Origin: an uncultured Caryophanales bacterium
GTDB lineage: Bacteria > Bacillota_I > Bacilli_A > RFN20 > CAG-826
Length of the DNA stretch: 64,000 bases
Assembly: GCA_946409515.1 (NCBI GenBank)
Contig: CAMJWS010000001.1
Span: forward strand, 65,557-129,556
Direction: 5' to 3'
The notes beneath the pieces were generated by a model. The model worked only from the letters and a program-made list of their open reading frames with translations, did no database searches and was not told where the DNA came from. Shown piece by piece: positions 6,936-15,832 of the stretch. Each line of letters opens with the position of its first letter. Position 1 is the stretch's first letter. The position numbers were made by a program, and so were the translations under genes.

Positions 6936-7990
6936 TTATTTCCTCCTATAAAAGTTCTTTTGAATAGATCACTACCGATAGATATGTTGAGTAAATTTAA
7001 GGCGGGTTTTGATAATGGTCTATACTTTTTATTCTTCCCGTCGTTACCATATATTTCTTCCATCTCTTTACCATTAAGGTAAGCAATGGATGAAATGTAT
7101 CTTAAAGGTTCACCGTTATGGTTGTATCTCCTTTCTAAATAAATGTAAAAACGCATATGATAGGCGATGTCTTGATAAACATCATCAAAGTCCATTTTTT
7201 GTTCGTTCATCATCACCATTCTCACCATACGATATGGCATGCTAGTAATGTCGAAAGCGTGGCAGGTGGTGATAATTGGATGGCCTGTTAGGGATGAATT
7301 TAGAACGTCTAGCATTTCTTTACCGCGAGATTCTGCGACGATAAGCCAATCAGGATTACTTCTAAGTGCAGTTTTTACTAGACTTTGGATGGATGCATTT
7401 TGTCTGTTATCATCCACCTGCCAGATATTGAGGTCGAGGTTCTTTTCGATTTCAAGTTGATCTAATTCCAGGATGTTGTCTATGACAATAGCCCTGGTGT
7501 TATCTTTCATACGACTGATGAGATATTTTTGAAGTTCGGTTTTACCGCTTCCTGTTAAACCTCCGATGACAATTGAAACGTTAGAATCTATTAAAACATC
7601 TAATAAGTCACATATTTCCTTAGGAAAATATTGTTCATTTTCTTTAATTCTGAGCTTTTTTGAAGCGATACGAAGAGAGAAGCAAATACATTCGTTATTC
7701 TTCTTACGGCACACTGTTTGATGAAGAGCGGTTAAACGGTATCTGCCAAAAGAAACATCTAGCTCTGGCTCTTGATAGGAGAACTGCTTTTCTGAAAGAT
7801 TAGAAATTTGTCTAATGAAATCTTTCACTAATTGTGGCTCAACGACTATATCTCTTTTTTGCCTTCCTAGATTATTATCTAGATAGTAAACGCTTTCTCC
7901 GTTATAAGAGATATCAGTGACGCTGTCTTTTTCTAATAAATCAGAGAGAAAAGAACTTTCGATAAACGTAGTTAGCTTATTAACATCCAT
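6932..7990 (-). CDS. cpaF: CpaF/TadA-type secretion ATPase
   Basis: 352 residues of the VirB11/CpaF family. Walker A GGLTGSGKT at 143-151, Walker-B-like WLIVAESRG at 215-223 with Glu220, and the His box GHPIITTCHA at 236-245. It powers assembly of the Tad pilus at the inner face of the membrane. The N-terminal part (FGRYRLTALH near 81-90) matches the substrate-binding region of the family, but the long N-terminal extension of proteobacterial CpaF is missing. AGGAG precedes the ATG, which directly follows the previous stop. Confidence 0.92.
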   Translation of the reverse strand: MDVNKLTTFIESSFLSDLLEKDSVTDISYNGESVYYLDNNLGRQKRDIVVEPQLVKDFIRQISNLSEKQFSYQEPELDVSFGRYRLTALHQTVCRKKNNECICFSLRIASKKLRIKENEQYFPKEICDLLDVLIDSNVSIVIGGLTGSGKTELQKYLISRMKDNTRAIVIDNILELDQLEIEKNLDLNIWQVDDNRQNASIQSLVKTALRSNPDWLIVAESRGKEMLDVLNSSLTGHPIITTCHAFDITSMPYRMVRMVMMNEQKMDFDDVYQDIAYHMRFYIYLERRYNHNGEPLRYISSIAYLNGKEMEEIYGNDGKNKKYRPLSKPALNLLNISIGSDLFKRTFIGGNK

Positions 7991-8377
7991 TTAATTACTC
8001 CTGATTTCATAAAACATTGTCTTTTGGTATTGATAAGCAAAGATAAATGAAGCGGAAACAGAGACTTCCACCGCTTTAGCGTTCTCATCAATGCAAACTG
8101 AATGATCAACAGGGTTGTAATAATAAAAGCCAACTTCATAATCTTCCGTATAATGTGGCAAGGAAAAATCAAAATAAGAGGTTAAGTTTCTTTCTAAAAT
8201 TTCCTTATTAAATATTGGACCGCTTTCCTCATTAATATCCATCAGTTCAATGGCGGTTTCAAATAAGGAAATAGGTGCGTTCATCACTAAGCGATTAAGG
8301 CCGTTAACTTGATAAGACATCATGAAGAAATTGAAAGAAAGAACGACCACCATAAAAGAGATAATCATATTAATCAT
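7991..8377 (-). CDS. Pilin-like single-span protein of the Tad operon
   Basis: 128 residues starting MINMIISFM. An N-terminal hydrophobic segment (1-22) precedes an acidic extracytoplasmic domain. The ATG at 8377 has GGAGG 8 bases upstream and overlaps the preceding stop (ATGATTAA); a longer frame would need a GTG at 8392 that lies within the ribosome site. Likely a minor pilin or pilus tip/anchor component by topology and place; no named family recognised. Confidence 0.65.
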   Translation of the reverse strand: MINMIISFMVVVLSFNFFMMSYQVNGLNRLVMNAPISLFETAIELMDINEESGPIFNKEILERNLTSYFDFSLPHYTEDYEVGFYYYNPVDHSVCIDENAKAVEVSVSASFIFAYQYQKTMFYEIRSN

Positions 8378-9479
8378 TTGCGATACCTCCACTGACGTAA
8401 TACTCTCCTTCTGGAGCGGTGCCTACTATCGCTTTTCCTGAAATATATCTAAGCGGATATGACATCGTGATTTTGCTTTTAGAAAACTCCACGAAATCTA
8501 AATATAGGATTTTGTTATCAAAGTGTTCTTTGCCGTTTATTGGAAGATAAAAGTCAGGCGAAAAAACGAAACCATTATGGTAAACGTCCCCTGTTTCCAA
8601 TGTTCTTTTATTTATATAAAAATTGTGTTTATATCTTAAAGTTAGCCTGTTTCTATTATTTAAGATATCTAAAGGGATAATGACATTGCCATTTATGTCA
8701 TGTGTGTAATATGGAAAGAGGTTTTCGTGATCTTCGAATCTAAGATTTAAGCTCTTATAAGTTAAAGGGAATTCTGATTCATAATTAAAGCCTTTATCTT
8801 TAACATCTAAACGATAGTAATAATCGCTTTCAAGATAGTCCCCTAAGTTAGAAAAACTAATCGTTTCTTTAATGGCTTTCATGCTTTGCCCATCACCATA
8901 AAAGCCAATCGGTAAAGACTGGTAAACATTGTTTCTATAATATTGATAAGTATTGTTAGGAGTAGAAGCTGGATATATTGTTGCACTGTAGGTCTTCAAA
9001 ATAGTGCGATTGCTCTTTGCAAGTATTTCAAATTTGAGGGTAATTCCTTTAGCGGATAAGCAGTTTCTAATAGGAACTAGAAAAGTCACTTTTTCTAAGG
9101 CATTATTTTCATATGTTTTAGTGGTTTTAGTTTGCGCATTTAATAGCTCGCCATCAGCGGTAAATATTCTTAGTCTTTCTAATATTTGCTGGTCGTCGAT
9201 TTTAGCGCGATATGTAAAAGTCGCATTAAAGTCAGGATCGCCAACCTGAAAAGGACCATAAATCGGACTAACAAAATAATCTTTAGCGGTTTTCTCAACA
9301 TATTCGGTTCCAGGAAAAGACTTTTCTTCGCTTAAATTAAAAGATAGCGCTAAAGAAGGTATTCCGGTGCTTATTTCAGCTGGCCCAGAAATAACTGGAT
9401 GGTCAATTCCTTCTTTAGGGGTAAAGCCCGTTATTCCAGAAAGGAAAAGTGAACTGACTAATAAAATCCTTTTATACAT
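8370..9479 (-). CDS. Secreted protein of the Tad operon, unknown fold
   Basis: 369 residues starting MYKRILLVSSLFLSG, a clear signal peptide with no lipobox Cys. The mature part is rich in aromatic residues and beta-prone segments (TFTYRAKI, KVTFLVPI, LTLRYKHNFYINKR), suggesting beta-sandwich modules, and has few cysteines. The start is set at 9479 because it overlaps the upstream stop by 8 bases; a longer frame would run through the previous gene. Its place between the sigma-like gene and pilin genes suggests an exported pilus component or adhesin. Not recognised. Confidence 0.65.
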   Translation of the reverse strand: MYKRILLVSSLFLSGITGFTPKEGIDHPVISGPAEISTGIPSLALSFNLSEEKSFPGTEYVEKTAKDYFVSPIYGPFQVGDPDFNATFTYRAKIDDQQILERLRIFTADGELLNAQTKTTKTYENNALEKVTFLVPIRNCLSAKGITLKFEILAKSNRTILKTYSATIYPASTPNNTYQYYRNNVYQSLPIGFYGDGQSMKAIKETISFSNLGDYLESDYYYRLDVKDKGFNYESEFPLTYKSLNLRFEDHENLFPYYTHDINGNVIIPLDILNNRNRLTLRYKHNFYINKRTLETGDVYHNGFVFSPDFYLPINGKEHFDNKILYLDFVEFSKSKITMSYPLRYISGKAIVGTAPEGEYYVSGGIAND

Positions 9480-9795
9480 GGTAAAAAGCCTCCAAGAAAC
9501 GGAGCATTGCTTTTTTCTTAAAACGATAAAAACTTGCCTTTGAATAAATACCAATCCACCAGTTTTGATAGTTTTGAAAGAAAAATTCATTATTGATGAG
9601 ATTTCTTTCTCTTTCATCTAGTGAACGATAAGCTTTTTCAACGCGTAACAAATAAACTTGATAAGGGGGATTATCTTCTGCTAAGACTTCACCTCTTTGT
9701 TTCATGATGATTAGCCTTTTTGCAACGAAAAATCGATAAGCCACTTCTTCAATCATTTTGTTTAATTGTTTGAAGCTTTTTTCGTACAGACTCAT
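9472..9795 (-). CDS. Small sigma-like/HTH protein heading the Tad operon
   Basis: 107 residues, basic and helical. The C-terminal half (YRSLDERERNLINNEFF, then YSKASFYRFKKKAMLRF) looks like sigma-70 region 4 or the ArpU/MG284-type small regulators: an acidic helix, a D/E-R-E-R-x-L-I segment and a recognition-like helix. It may control the operon it leads. The AGGAGG ribosome site sits in the 3' arm of a hairpin (9802-9825). Regulatory role is inferred. Confidence 0.6.
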   Translation of the reverse strand: MSLYEKSFKQLNKMIEEVAYRFFVAKRLIIMKQRGEVLAEDNPPYQVYLLRVEKAYRSLDERERNLINNEFFFQNYQNWWIGIYSKASFYRFKKKAMLRFLEAFYHV

Positions 9796-9801
9796 AACAA
9801 A

Positions 9802-9825
9802 GCCTCCTATAGATGAAATAGGGGC
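9802..9825. promoter_or_regulatory. Hairpin holding the ribosome site of the Tad operon
   Basis: On minus, GCCCCTAT pairs with ATAGGAGGC (one bulge), placing AGGAGG in the stem just before the ATG at 9795. On plus the same hairpin is followed by GTTTTTTC and has terminator form, though no plus-strand gene precedes it. Confidence 0.5.
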
Positions 9826-9948
9826 GTTTTTTCAATTTTGTCCAAAAAAGTTGAATATTTTTTTCTAAGTTTTTTCTTTAATTCTTTGAATTAACTTTTT
9901 TTAAAAAAATTGCAATAAAAAAAGAAATGCGCTTTTTTTCAAAAGTGA

Positions 9949-9967
9949 TATAGTATTAGTAATTATT
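9949..9967 (+). promoter_or_regulatory. -10 box and very short leader of the guanylate kinase-like gene
   Basis: TATAGT at 9949-9954 puts the start point near 9961, about 7 bases before the ATG at 9968. No ribosome site is visible; the -35 region is a T-run. Confidence 0.45.
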
Positions 9968-10504
9968 ATGATAGTTCTAAGCGGCGCAAGTGCATCAGGA
10001 AAAACAGAAGCGGCAAAAATGCTGATGGCCAAGTATGGCATTCAGAAGGCTATTACCACTACCACTCGTCCAATGCGTGTTCATGAAGTCGACGGTAGGG
10101 ACTATTTTTTCGTTTCCAAAGAAAAATTTGATCAATTAATTAAAGAAGATAAATTCGTTGAATATACCCATTATAACGGTAACTATTATGGTTCCACTAA
10201 AGACCAAATTGCTAATGACCGTGTCGTGGTTATTGATTTAGAAGGATTGAAGTCATATTCGCGTCTTAATGACAAAAGAATTGTGACTTTTTATTTATCA
10301 ACATGTGAAGAGATTCGTTATAAGAGAATGTTAGAACGTGGCGATAAAGAAGAAGACGCTAAAAGACGTATTGAAAATGACCGTAAAGTCTTTGATCACA
10401 ATCAAATCCCAAATGTTGACTATAAGATTGATTCAGAAAATAGATCAATCGAAGAAGTCGCTGATCTAGTTTATCAACTATATACAAAACACTTAGGACT
10501 TTAA
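9968..10504 (+). CDS. Guanylate kinase-like nucleotide kinase
   Basis: 178 residues of the guanylate kinase fold: P-loop GASASGKT at residues 5-12, the TTTTRPMRVHEVDGRDYFFV GMP-binding segment, YTHYNGNYYGS and the lid ERGDKEEDAKRRIENDR. Gmk phosphorylates GMP to GDP with ATP. It is slightly short, and the usual VSATTR is TTTTR. Since Gmk normally sits near rpoZ/priA, this may be a second, divergent kinase. It overlaps hflX tail to tail by 4 bases. Confidence 0.82.
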   Translation: MIVLSGASASGKTEAAKMLMAKYGIQKAITTTTRPMRVHEVDGRDYFFVSKEKFDQLIKEDKFVEYTHYNGNYYGSTKDQIANDRVVVIDLEGLKSYSRLNDKRIVTFYLSTCEEIRYKRMLERGDKEEDAKRRIENDRKVFDHNQIPNVDYKIDSENRSIEEVADLVYQLYTKHLGL

Positions 10505-11757
10505 TTCTTAAGATATTTATAAGCGTAAGCAGGATTTAAGAGGACGTCGCATAAATAGCCGTCTTCTTTTTCTTTGTGGCTTAGAACATAGTTCTCTTTG
10601 CTAAATGTGGCAAAATCAACGTTATAAGGCACTAAGAGTTCTCTTCTTAACCAATTCTTTGCGGCGTTGCTAACAATGAACTTTAAAGCGTCTAAAACAT
10701 CATTTTCATCTAATAGAGACACTAAAAGTTCATCTTCTTTAGGAATGAAGTTAGCAAATCCCCCTAATAAATCATATTTGTTATAGATATTAATCATTGG
10801 GATGTTATCCGCTTCTAAGGATTTAATGATACCTTTAGTGGTTTCGATTTCTTCTTCTTTAAATGGATCAGAAAGGTCGATGACCTGGACTAATAAATCT
10901 GCCTCTTTGATTTCTTCTAACGTGGAACGGAAAGCATCCACGAGATAGATTGGTAAATGAGAAATAAAACCAACTGTATCCGTTAAGAAGAATGTTGGAT
11001 AGCCAAAGATAGAAATGTTTCTTGTGGAAGTTTCTAAAGTCGCAAACAAGGCATTCTTTTCTAAGACTGTTTTATCTTCTTTAGAGAGCTTGACTAAACG
11101 ATTCATCAAGGTGGATTTACCAGCGTTTGTATAACCCACAATACAAATCTTTGGTGAAGGATTATTAATCCTCTTATTACGCATGTTTCTTCTAGAGAGT
11201 TTAATCGCCTCTAATTCTTTCTTCTTTTGTAAAACAGCTTTAGAAATTTGTCTTTTTGATAATTCAATCTGCTTTTCACCTTTGCCTTTATTATGGCCAC
11301 TTCCTGATGTGACTTGAGAGTAAGATGCTTTTTCATCAACAAGGTGATTCTTTAAATATTCTAAACGTGCGATTTCAACTTGGAGTTTTGCTTCTTTTGT
11401 TTTCGCGTTCTTTTCAAAAATATTGAGGATAACAAATGTCCTGTCAATTATTTCCGCTTTGGTGATGGCTTCAATAGCTTTCTTTTGTAAACCAGTTAAT
11501 TCAAAATTAAAGGCAATGATATCAATTGGTTCTTCAGGATTCTCTTCATTATATTGATGATAATAAGAAGCGATTTCCGCAATCTTACCAGAACCTAAAT
11601 ATGTATTCTTATCAATGTTTTCAATGTCTTGAGAAAAATAGGAAATAACGGAATAGCCGATTTCCTTTAATAACAAGGCAAATTCACTTTGATCGTGGTT
11701 TAATTCAAGAGAATTTGTCTTACCTCTTGAGATAACTAGGGCTTTCTTTTCTTCCAT
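10501..11757 (-). CDS. hflX: GTPase HflX
   Basis: 418 residues. The N-terminal HflX domain (about 1-190, with YLGSGKIAEIA at 53-63 and the glycine-rich SGSGHNKGKGEKQIEL) precedes a TRAFAC GTPase domain with G1 GYTNAGKS at 208-215, DTVGF and NKYD. HflX splits and rescues stalled or hibernating ribosomes, notably in heat stress. It is 11 bases downstream of a CNNM/CorC gene, likely the same transcript. The usual C-terminal extension is present. Confidence 0.95.
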   Translation of the reverse strand: MEEKKALVISRGKTNSLELNHDQSEFALLLKEIGYSVISYFSQDIENIDKNTYLGSGKIAEIASYYHQYNEENPEEPIDIIAFNFELTGLQKKAIEAITKAEIIDRTFVILNIFEKNAKTKEAKLQVEIARLEYLKNHLVDEKASYSQVTSGSGHNKGKGEKQIELSKRQISKAVLQKKKELEAIKLSRRNMRNKRINNPSPKICIVGYTNAGKSTLMNRLVKLSKEDKTVLEKNALFATLETSTRNISIFGYPTFFLTDTVGFISHLPIYLVDAFRSTLEEIKEADLLVQVIDLSDPFKEEEIETTKGIIKSLEADNIPMINIYNKYDLLGGFANFIPKEDELLVSLLDENDVLDALKFIVSNAAKNWLRRELLVPYNVDFATFSKENYVLSHKEKEDGYLCDVLLNPAYAYKYLKN

Positions 11758-11768
11758 GTTTACTTACC

Positions 11769-13037
11769 CTACTCTTCTTTTTCAAATTCAGTATCAATAA
11801 CCTTGAGTTTTTCGACTGTAAATTCATCCGCTTCAAGGACGATAAAGTGGTAATGCGCAAAGTCAAATTCATCGCCTTTTTTAGCGAATCTATCTAAGAT
11901 GTCTTGGCAGAAGCCACCAACTGTTGTGTAGTCAGTTTCCACTTCTTCTTCATAACCGATTAATTCAAAGAAGTCATCGATGTTCATTGTGCCATCAACG
12001 ATATAGGTGCCATTACCTTTATCAACGTATTCTTCTTCGATTTCATCAAATTCATCAAAGATATCACCAACAATTTCTTCTAGGATATCTTCCATAGTAA
12101 TAATACCTTCGGTACCACCATATTCATCGATGACAACGGCGACGTGGACTTTCTTTTCTTTAAACTCTTTTAAAACATCAAGGATTTGATGGTTTCTAGG
12201 AACAATTAAAGGCTTATAGCAAAGCGATAAGATATCGATATCTTTAGCACCCGCTAAAATCTTTTTAGCTAACGCTTTAATTGGGAGGATACCAATAATG
12301 TTATCAATTGTTTCGTCATAGACTGGGACACGAGAGTGTTTGAAGAATTCCTTATCTTTGATAAGTTCATCGATATCTTCATCTTTATCAATCGCGAAAA
12401 CATCGACTCTTGGAGTCATGATTTCGAAAGCTTCGATATCATTTAAATCAATCGCGCTTCTTAATAATTCCGCTTCGTTTTCTTCTAAGATGCCTTCTTC
12501 TTCTAAAGAGTCTGCCATTTCAGTTAAAACATCTTCATCGATTTGATCTTCTTCTTTACTCTTTTTAGCGAAGAGTTTACCAAATAGCTTAAAGAGTTTA
12601 GCGATTGGCCAAACAATAATAAAGAAGAGATATTTAAACAATGTTACTGGATAAGCAAACGCTAAGGCTAAAGAGTAATTAAATCTCTTAGCAAAAGCCT
12701 TAGGAATGAATTCACAGAAGATAATAATGAATATTGTTAAGACAATTGTACCAATTGTTTCTGCGAGTTCTTGATTTTGTGGGGCTAAAGCAATAGCGAT
12801 AATAGTCACAATAGAAGCGGCAGCAACATTAACAATGTTGTTACCTAGTAATATAGCGGAAATAGATAATTCATAGTCATCCGCAATCTTAATGGCTAAT
12901 TTAGCACGTTTTTCTCTCTTACCTTTTTCTCTATTTAAGCGGTCCTTATCCACCATTCCATAAACCATATCAGCAGCGGAAAAGAACATTGAGAACAATG
13001 CACAGATAGCAACGATTAACCAATAATACCAGGCCAT
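11769..13037 (-). CDS. CNNM/CBS/CorC-domain membrane protein (hemolysin-like), paralogue 1
   Basis: 422 residues: a DUF21/CNNM membrane domain (about 1-150; FSAADMVYGMV, AILLGNNIVNVAAA, IFCEFIPKAFAKR), two CBS motifs (about 205-325) and a CorC_HlyC C-terminal domain (about 335-415). Family members are linked to Mg2+ or other divalent cation efflux and resistance; hemolysin is only a legacy name. It starts 1 base after the stop of a paralogue and is followed by hflX, so the three are probably co-transcribed. Confidence 0.92.
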   Translation of the reverse strand: MAWYYWLIVAICALFSMFFSAADMVYGMVDKDRLNREKGKREKRAKLAIKIADDYELSISAILLGNNIVNVAAASIVTIIAIALAPQNQELAETIGTIVLTIFIIIFCEFIPKAFAKRFNYSLALAFAYPVTLFKYLFFIIVWPIAKLFKLFGKLFAKKSKEEDQIDEDVLTEMADSLEEEGILEENEAELLRSAIDLNDIEAFEIMTPRVDVFAIDKDEDIDELIKDKEFFKHSRVPVYDETIDNIIGILPIKALAKKILAGAKDIDILSLCYKPLIVPRNHQILDVLKEFKEKKVHVAVVIDEYGGTEGIITMEDILEEIVGDIFDEFDEIEEEYVDKGNGTYIVDGTMNIDDFFELIGYEEEVETDYTTVGGFCQDILDRFAKKGDEFDFAHYHFIVLEADEFTVEKLKVIDTEFEKEE

Positions 13038-13038
13038 A

Positions 13039-14049
13039 CTATCTATTTCCTTTCATACTGTTTGGTTCAGAGATATCACTGACAAGTTCTTCTAAGACAT
13101 CGTCCATAGTGACCATGCCTATGACTTTCTTGTTTTTATCTCTAACGATAGCGATATGTGTATGATGCTTTTTGAAGCCATTAAATAAATCATCAATCAT
13201 GATGTTTGATGAAACGAAATATGGCTTTTGAAGCTTTCTTTTAATAGAAACATTTGGGTTTCTTAAGTAAGCGCTCAAATATGTCTTAATATGAAGAACA
13301 CCAATGATGTTATCAAAATTCCCATCGTAGATAGGAATTCTTGAGTAATTGGTGTTGATAATAATCTTATGTAATTTTTCTTTATCTAATTCTCTAATAT
13401 TTAAAGCAAAGATTTTGTTTCTTGGTGTTAAAACTTCTTTAACATTAGTGTCCGCGAACTCTAAAGCGGATTGAATGATATCGCTTTGTTCTTCTTCTAA
13501 GACACCTTCATCAGAAACCTTTTCCACGACATTTTCAAAGTCATTTTCATCAAAGTCGACTTCTTCTTTGACTTTGAAAGCTTTTTCGATACCCTTAGTC
13601 ATTAATTCAAATAACAAAGTAATTGGATAAAGAATCATCATTAAACCAAATACTGGGAAAACAAAAATCTTGCTGACGGTATCCGGAATACTTCTTGCAA
13701 TAGTCTTTGGAAGAGCATCCCCAAAGATATAAATAAGTAAAGAAATAACTATTGAGGCTAATAAAGCGATTAAGTCACTTGTGTAATTACTTAATGTACG
13801 AGTAAAAAGGGCTGTACAGATAACTGAAGCAGCAATAGCCACAATATTACTTCCTATTAAAACCGTGATTAATGCTCGGTCATATTTTTCTTGAACCTTG
13901 AGCACTAATTTGGCAGATCTTTTACCTTCATCCGCTTCGACTTGCATCTTGAAGCGGTTTGCACACGCAAGTGCGGTTTCACCAGCAGAAAAGAAAAAAT
14001 GTGCTAATACACAAATACTAATGATTACCCACGACAGAGGTACATCCAT
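13039..14049 (-). CDS. CNNM/CBS/CorC-domain membrane protein, paralogue 2
   Basis: 336 residues from the ATG at 14049, chosen because AAAGGAAG lies upstream and the protein then starts with the first membrane helix; a frame from 14145 would add a hydrophilic, unlikely leader. CNNM domain (FSAGETALACANRF, LIGSNIVAIAAS, GDALPKTIARS) and two CBS motifs are present, but the CorC_HlyC C-terminal domain is absent, unlike the neighbour. Promoter TTGAAT-17-TATATT lies at 14090-14118. Confidence 0.88.
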   Translation of the reverse strand: MDVPLSWVIISICVLAHFFFSAGETALACANRFKMQVEADEGKRSAKLVLKVQEKYDRALITVLIGSNIVAIAASVICTALFTRTLSNYTSDLIALLASIVISLLIYIFGDALPKTIARSIPDTVSKIFVFPVFGLMMILYPITLLFELMTKGIEKAFKVKEEVDFDENDFENVVEKVSDEGVLEEEQSDIIQSALEFADTNVKEVLTPRNKIFALNIRELDKEKLHKIIINTNYSRIPIYDGNFDNIIGVLHIKTYLSAYLRNPNVSIKRKLQKPYFVSSNIMIDDLFNGFKKHHTHIAIVRDKNKKVIGMVTMDDVLEELVSDISEPNSMKGNR

Positions 14050-14089
14050 TAATGCGCCCACTTCCTTTCTTTGCTGGCTGCAGTATATG

Positions 14090-14118
14090 AATATATCAAT
14101 TTTTTGTCCTGCATTCAA
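14090..14118 (-). promoter_or_regulatory. Promoter of the CNNM-CNNM-hflX operon
   Basis: Minus-strand TTGAAT (14113-14118), 17-bp spacer, TATATT (14090-14095). Confidence 0.55.
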
Positions 14119-14125
14119 TTGATAA

Positions 14126-14150
14126 ATAAAAAGGTATGCAAGCATACCTT
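14126..14150 (-). terminator. Terminator behind the 506-aa membrane protein gene
   Basis: Stem AAGGTATG/CATACCTT with a 4-base loop, followed by T5 on the minus strand, 14 bases past the stop at 14164. Confidence 0.85.
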
Positions 14151-14163
14151 ATATTTATGATTT

Positions 14164-15684
14164 TTAGTCCTCTTCAGGATTTTCATCCACTGGCTGATCT
14201 TTTATTCTTTCGACCCAATCGATATCACCAATTGGTCCTTGTTCTAAGCCATCTTTTTCCATCACTGTTTGAATGAGTTCTTTGCATCTTCTCATGGATA
14301 AACCTGATTTAACTTTGAACACTAATGGGATTTCAGCATAGATGCCTTTATGACCAGCATCTTGAACTGGAATTGGTGAATCTTTATAGTCTTCTGGGTT
14401 TAAGGCGAAATATAGTTTTAAGCTTAAACCAGCGATTGTTAATTTCACATAGGTCTTTCTATGTAAACGGAAGGCATCGCCAGAATTAGACACTCTTGAG
14501 TTAACGCCATAAGAGAGAATCTCGTTTTTGAGCTCGTTATAGTTTTTCTTCATTTCTTCATCAGCGTTAATCATTCTCACTTGGAATGGAATGCGGATGA
14601 TCTTATTCTTTTCCACAGGTGCTTCTTCAGCTGGAACTTCTTCCTCTGGATTTTCTTCCGCTGGAGCTTCAACAGCTGGAGCAGGTTCAACAATAGCTTC
14701 TTCTTGAGGAACTGGTTCACTAACTGGTTCTTCAGCTGGCTCAGGTTGTGGTTCTGGTTGTGGTTCTGGTTCAGACTCTTTAACTTGTGCTGGAGCAGGT
14801 TCTTCCTTCTTCACCTCTTGAGTGACTTGTTGATTTGGTACTGTACCAAAGTATTGTACGATTAATGGACTGTTTGGATATTGATTGTTGTTGTTAGCAT
14901 TGCGGTTCATTTCATCTCTAACGATGCTTCTAATGAGTTCCGCAAGATCCTTTTTGGAAAGTGAATCTTCTTCAATTTCCTCTTCTGGTTCAGGCTCTTC
15001 TTCAAAATGATGAATCTCTTCAGGAGCTGATTTTTCTTCTACTTTTTCCACTGGCTTTTCTTCCTGTGGTTTTTCATTTTTGATGGCTTCAAACATCACA
15101 GGCTGTTCACCTTTTCTTGGAGCGTTTTTATCTTCCACTCCTGGGTTTCTGAATGCTTCAATAACACAGGCAAAATATGTGAGATAAGAGAACAACGCAA
15201 ATAAGGTTCCACCGATAATAATAATGAATGTTGGTGCCATTAATTCTTGATGAGTTTCAAAAACTTCGCGTTTATTTAAAATGGCCCAATACTTTGGGAA
15301 TCCAGCAGCGCCTAATAAGTAAACTAATAAAGTTAAAACTGATAAGACAATACCGAATACCATAATTGCTCTTTTCTTTTTAGCGGCAATACAAATGCCG
15401 ACAATTAAGAAGATAGCAACAAGGGCGACAAGACCGTATAGTAAACCACTTAATGCTACATATAAAACGTTAGAAGCTGCGTTTAAATTGAAGGTAAATA
15501 AATCTTTAAAATTGCCAAAGTGATATGAGAAAACTTTTCCAAAATCTTTTAAATCTGCATCGCCAGTTTTATTAGCATTAACACCAAACAAGATGAATCC
15601 AAGAATAAAAATAGCGAGGAAAACAAATGATATAACTAAAAGGACTTTTAGCCCTTTAGAGGTTTCTTTTTCTGTTCTGTACAT
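14164..15684 (-). CDS. Membrane protein with Pro/Glu-rich linker and conserved-looking C-terminal domain
   Basis: 506 residues. Four membrane helices (about 13-35, 70-97, 103-128, 150-175) lead to a charged cytosolic linker rich in Pro, Glu and Gln (about 195-375, with repeated PEPQ and EEP units) and a folded domain (about 375-500; IPFQVRMINADEEM, VKLTIAGLSLKLYFALNP, GLSMRRCKELI). The domain includes an all-beta-looking core of about 100 residues. I do not recognise the family. A terminator follows, and the gene is monocistronic. Confidence 0.7.
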   Translation of the reverse strand: MYRTEKETSKGLKVLLVISFVFLAIFILGFILFGVNANKTGDADLKDFGKVFSYHFGNFKDLFTFNLNAASNVLYVALSGLLYGLVALVAIFLIVGICIAAKKKRAIMVFGIVLSVLTLLVYLLGAAGFPKYWAILNKREVFETHQELMAPTFIIIIGGTLFALFSYLTYFACVIEAFRNPGVEDKNAPRKGEQPVMFEAIKNEKPQEEKPVEKVEEKSAPEEIHHFEEEPEPEEEIEEDSLSKKDLAELIRSIVRDEMNRNANNNNQYPNSPLIVQYFGTVPNQQVTQEVKKEEPAPAQVKESEPEPQPEPQPEPAEEPVSEPVPQEEAIVEPAPAVEAPAEENPEEEVPAEEAPVEKNKIIRIPFQVRMINADEEMKKNYNELKNEILSYGVNSRVSNSGDAFRLHRKTYVKLTIAGLSLKLYFALNPEDYKDSPIPVQDAGHKGIYAEIPLVFKVKSGLSMRRCKELIQTVMEKDGLEQGPIGDIDWVERIKDQPVDENPEED

Positions 15685-15757
15685 AGGCTTTCTCCTTACC
15701 TGTCAGTTCACTTTTACTATATAGCGCACACGCCACGCATAGCAACAAGAAAATACT

Positions 15758-15815
15758 AAAAAGCCTGCAAAACGGCATTTTTTTATTTGTTTTTCTTCCG
15801 AATTGCAGACTTTTT
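15758..15815 (-). terminator. Terminator of the lipase-like lipoprotein gene
   Basis: Stem AAAAGTCTGCAA/TTGCAGGCTTTT (one G-U pair) around a roughly 30-base loop, ending in T5 on minus. Confidence 0.6.
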
Positions 15816-15832
15816 GCTTTTTAACTAGTTTT

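Noticed and set aside
8378-8392. GTG start for the pilin-like gene
   Set aside because: The GTG forms part of the GGAGG ribosome site of the ATG at 8377.
14049-14145. N-terminal extension of the second CNNM protein
   Set aside because: A hydrophilic leader without ribosome site overlapping the promoter; the start at 14049 has AAAGGAAG.
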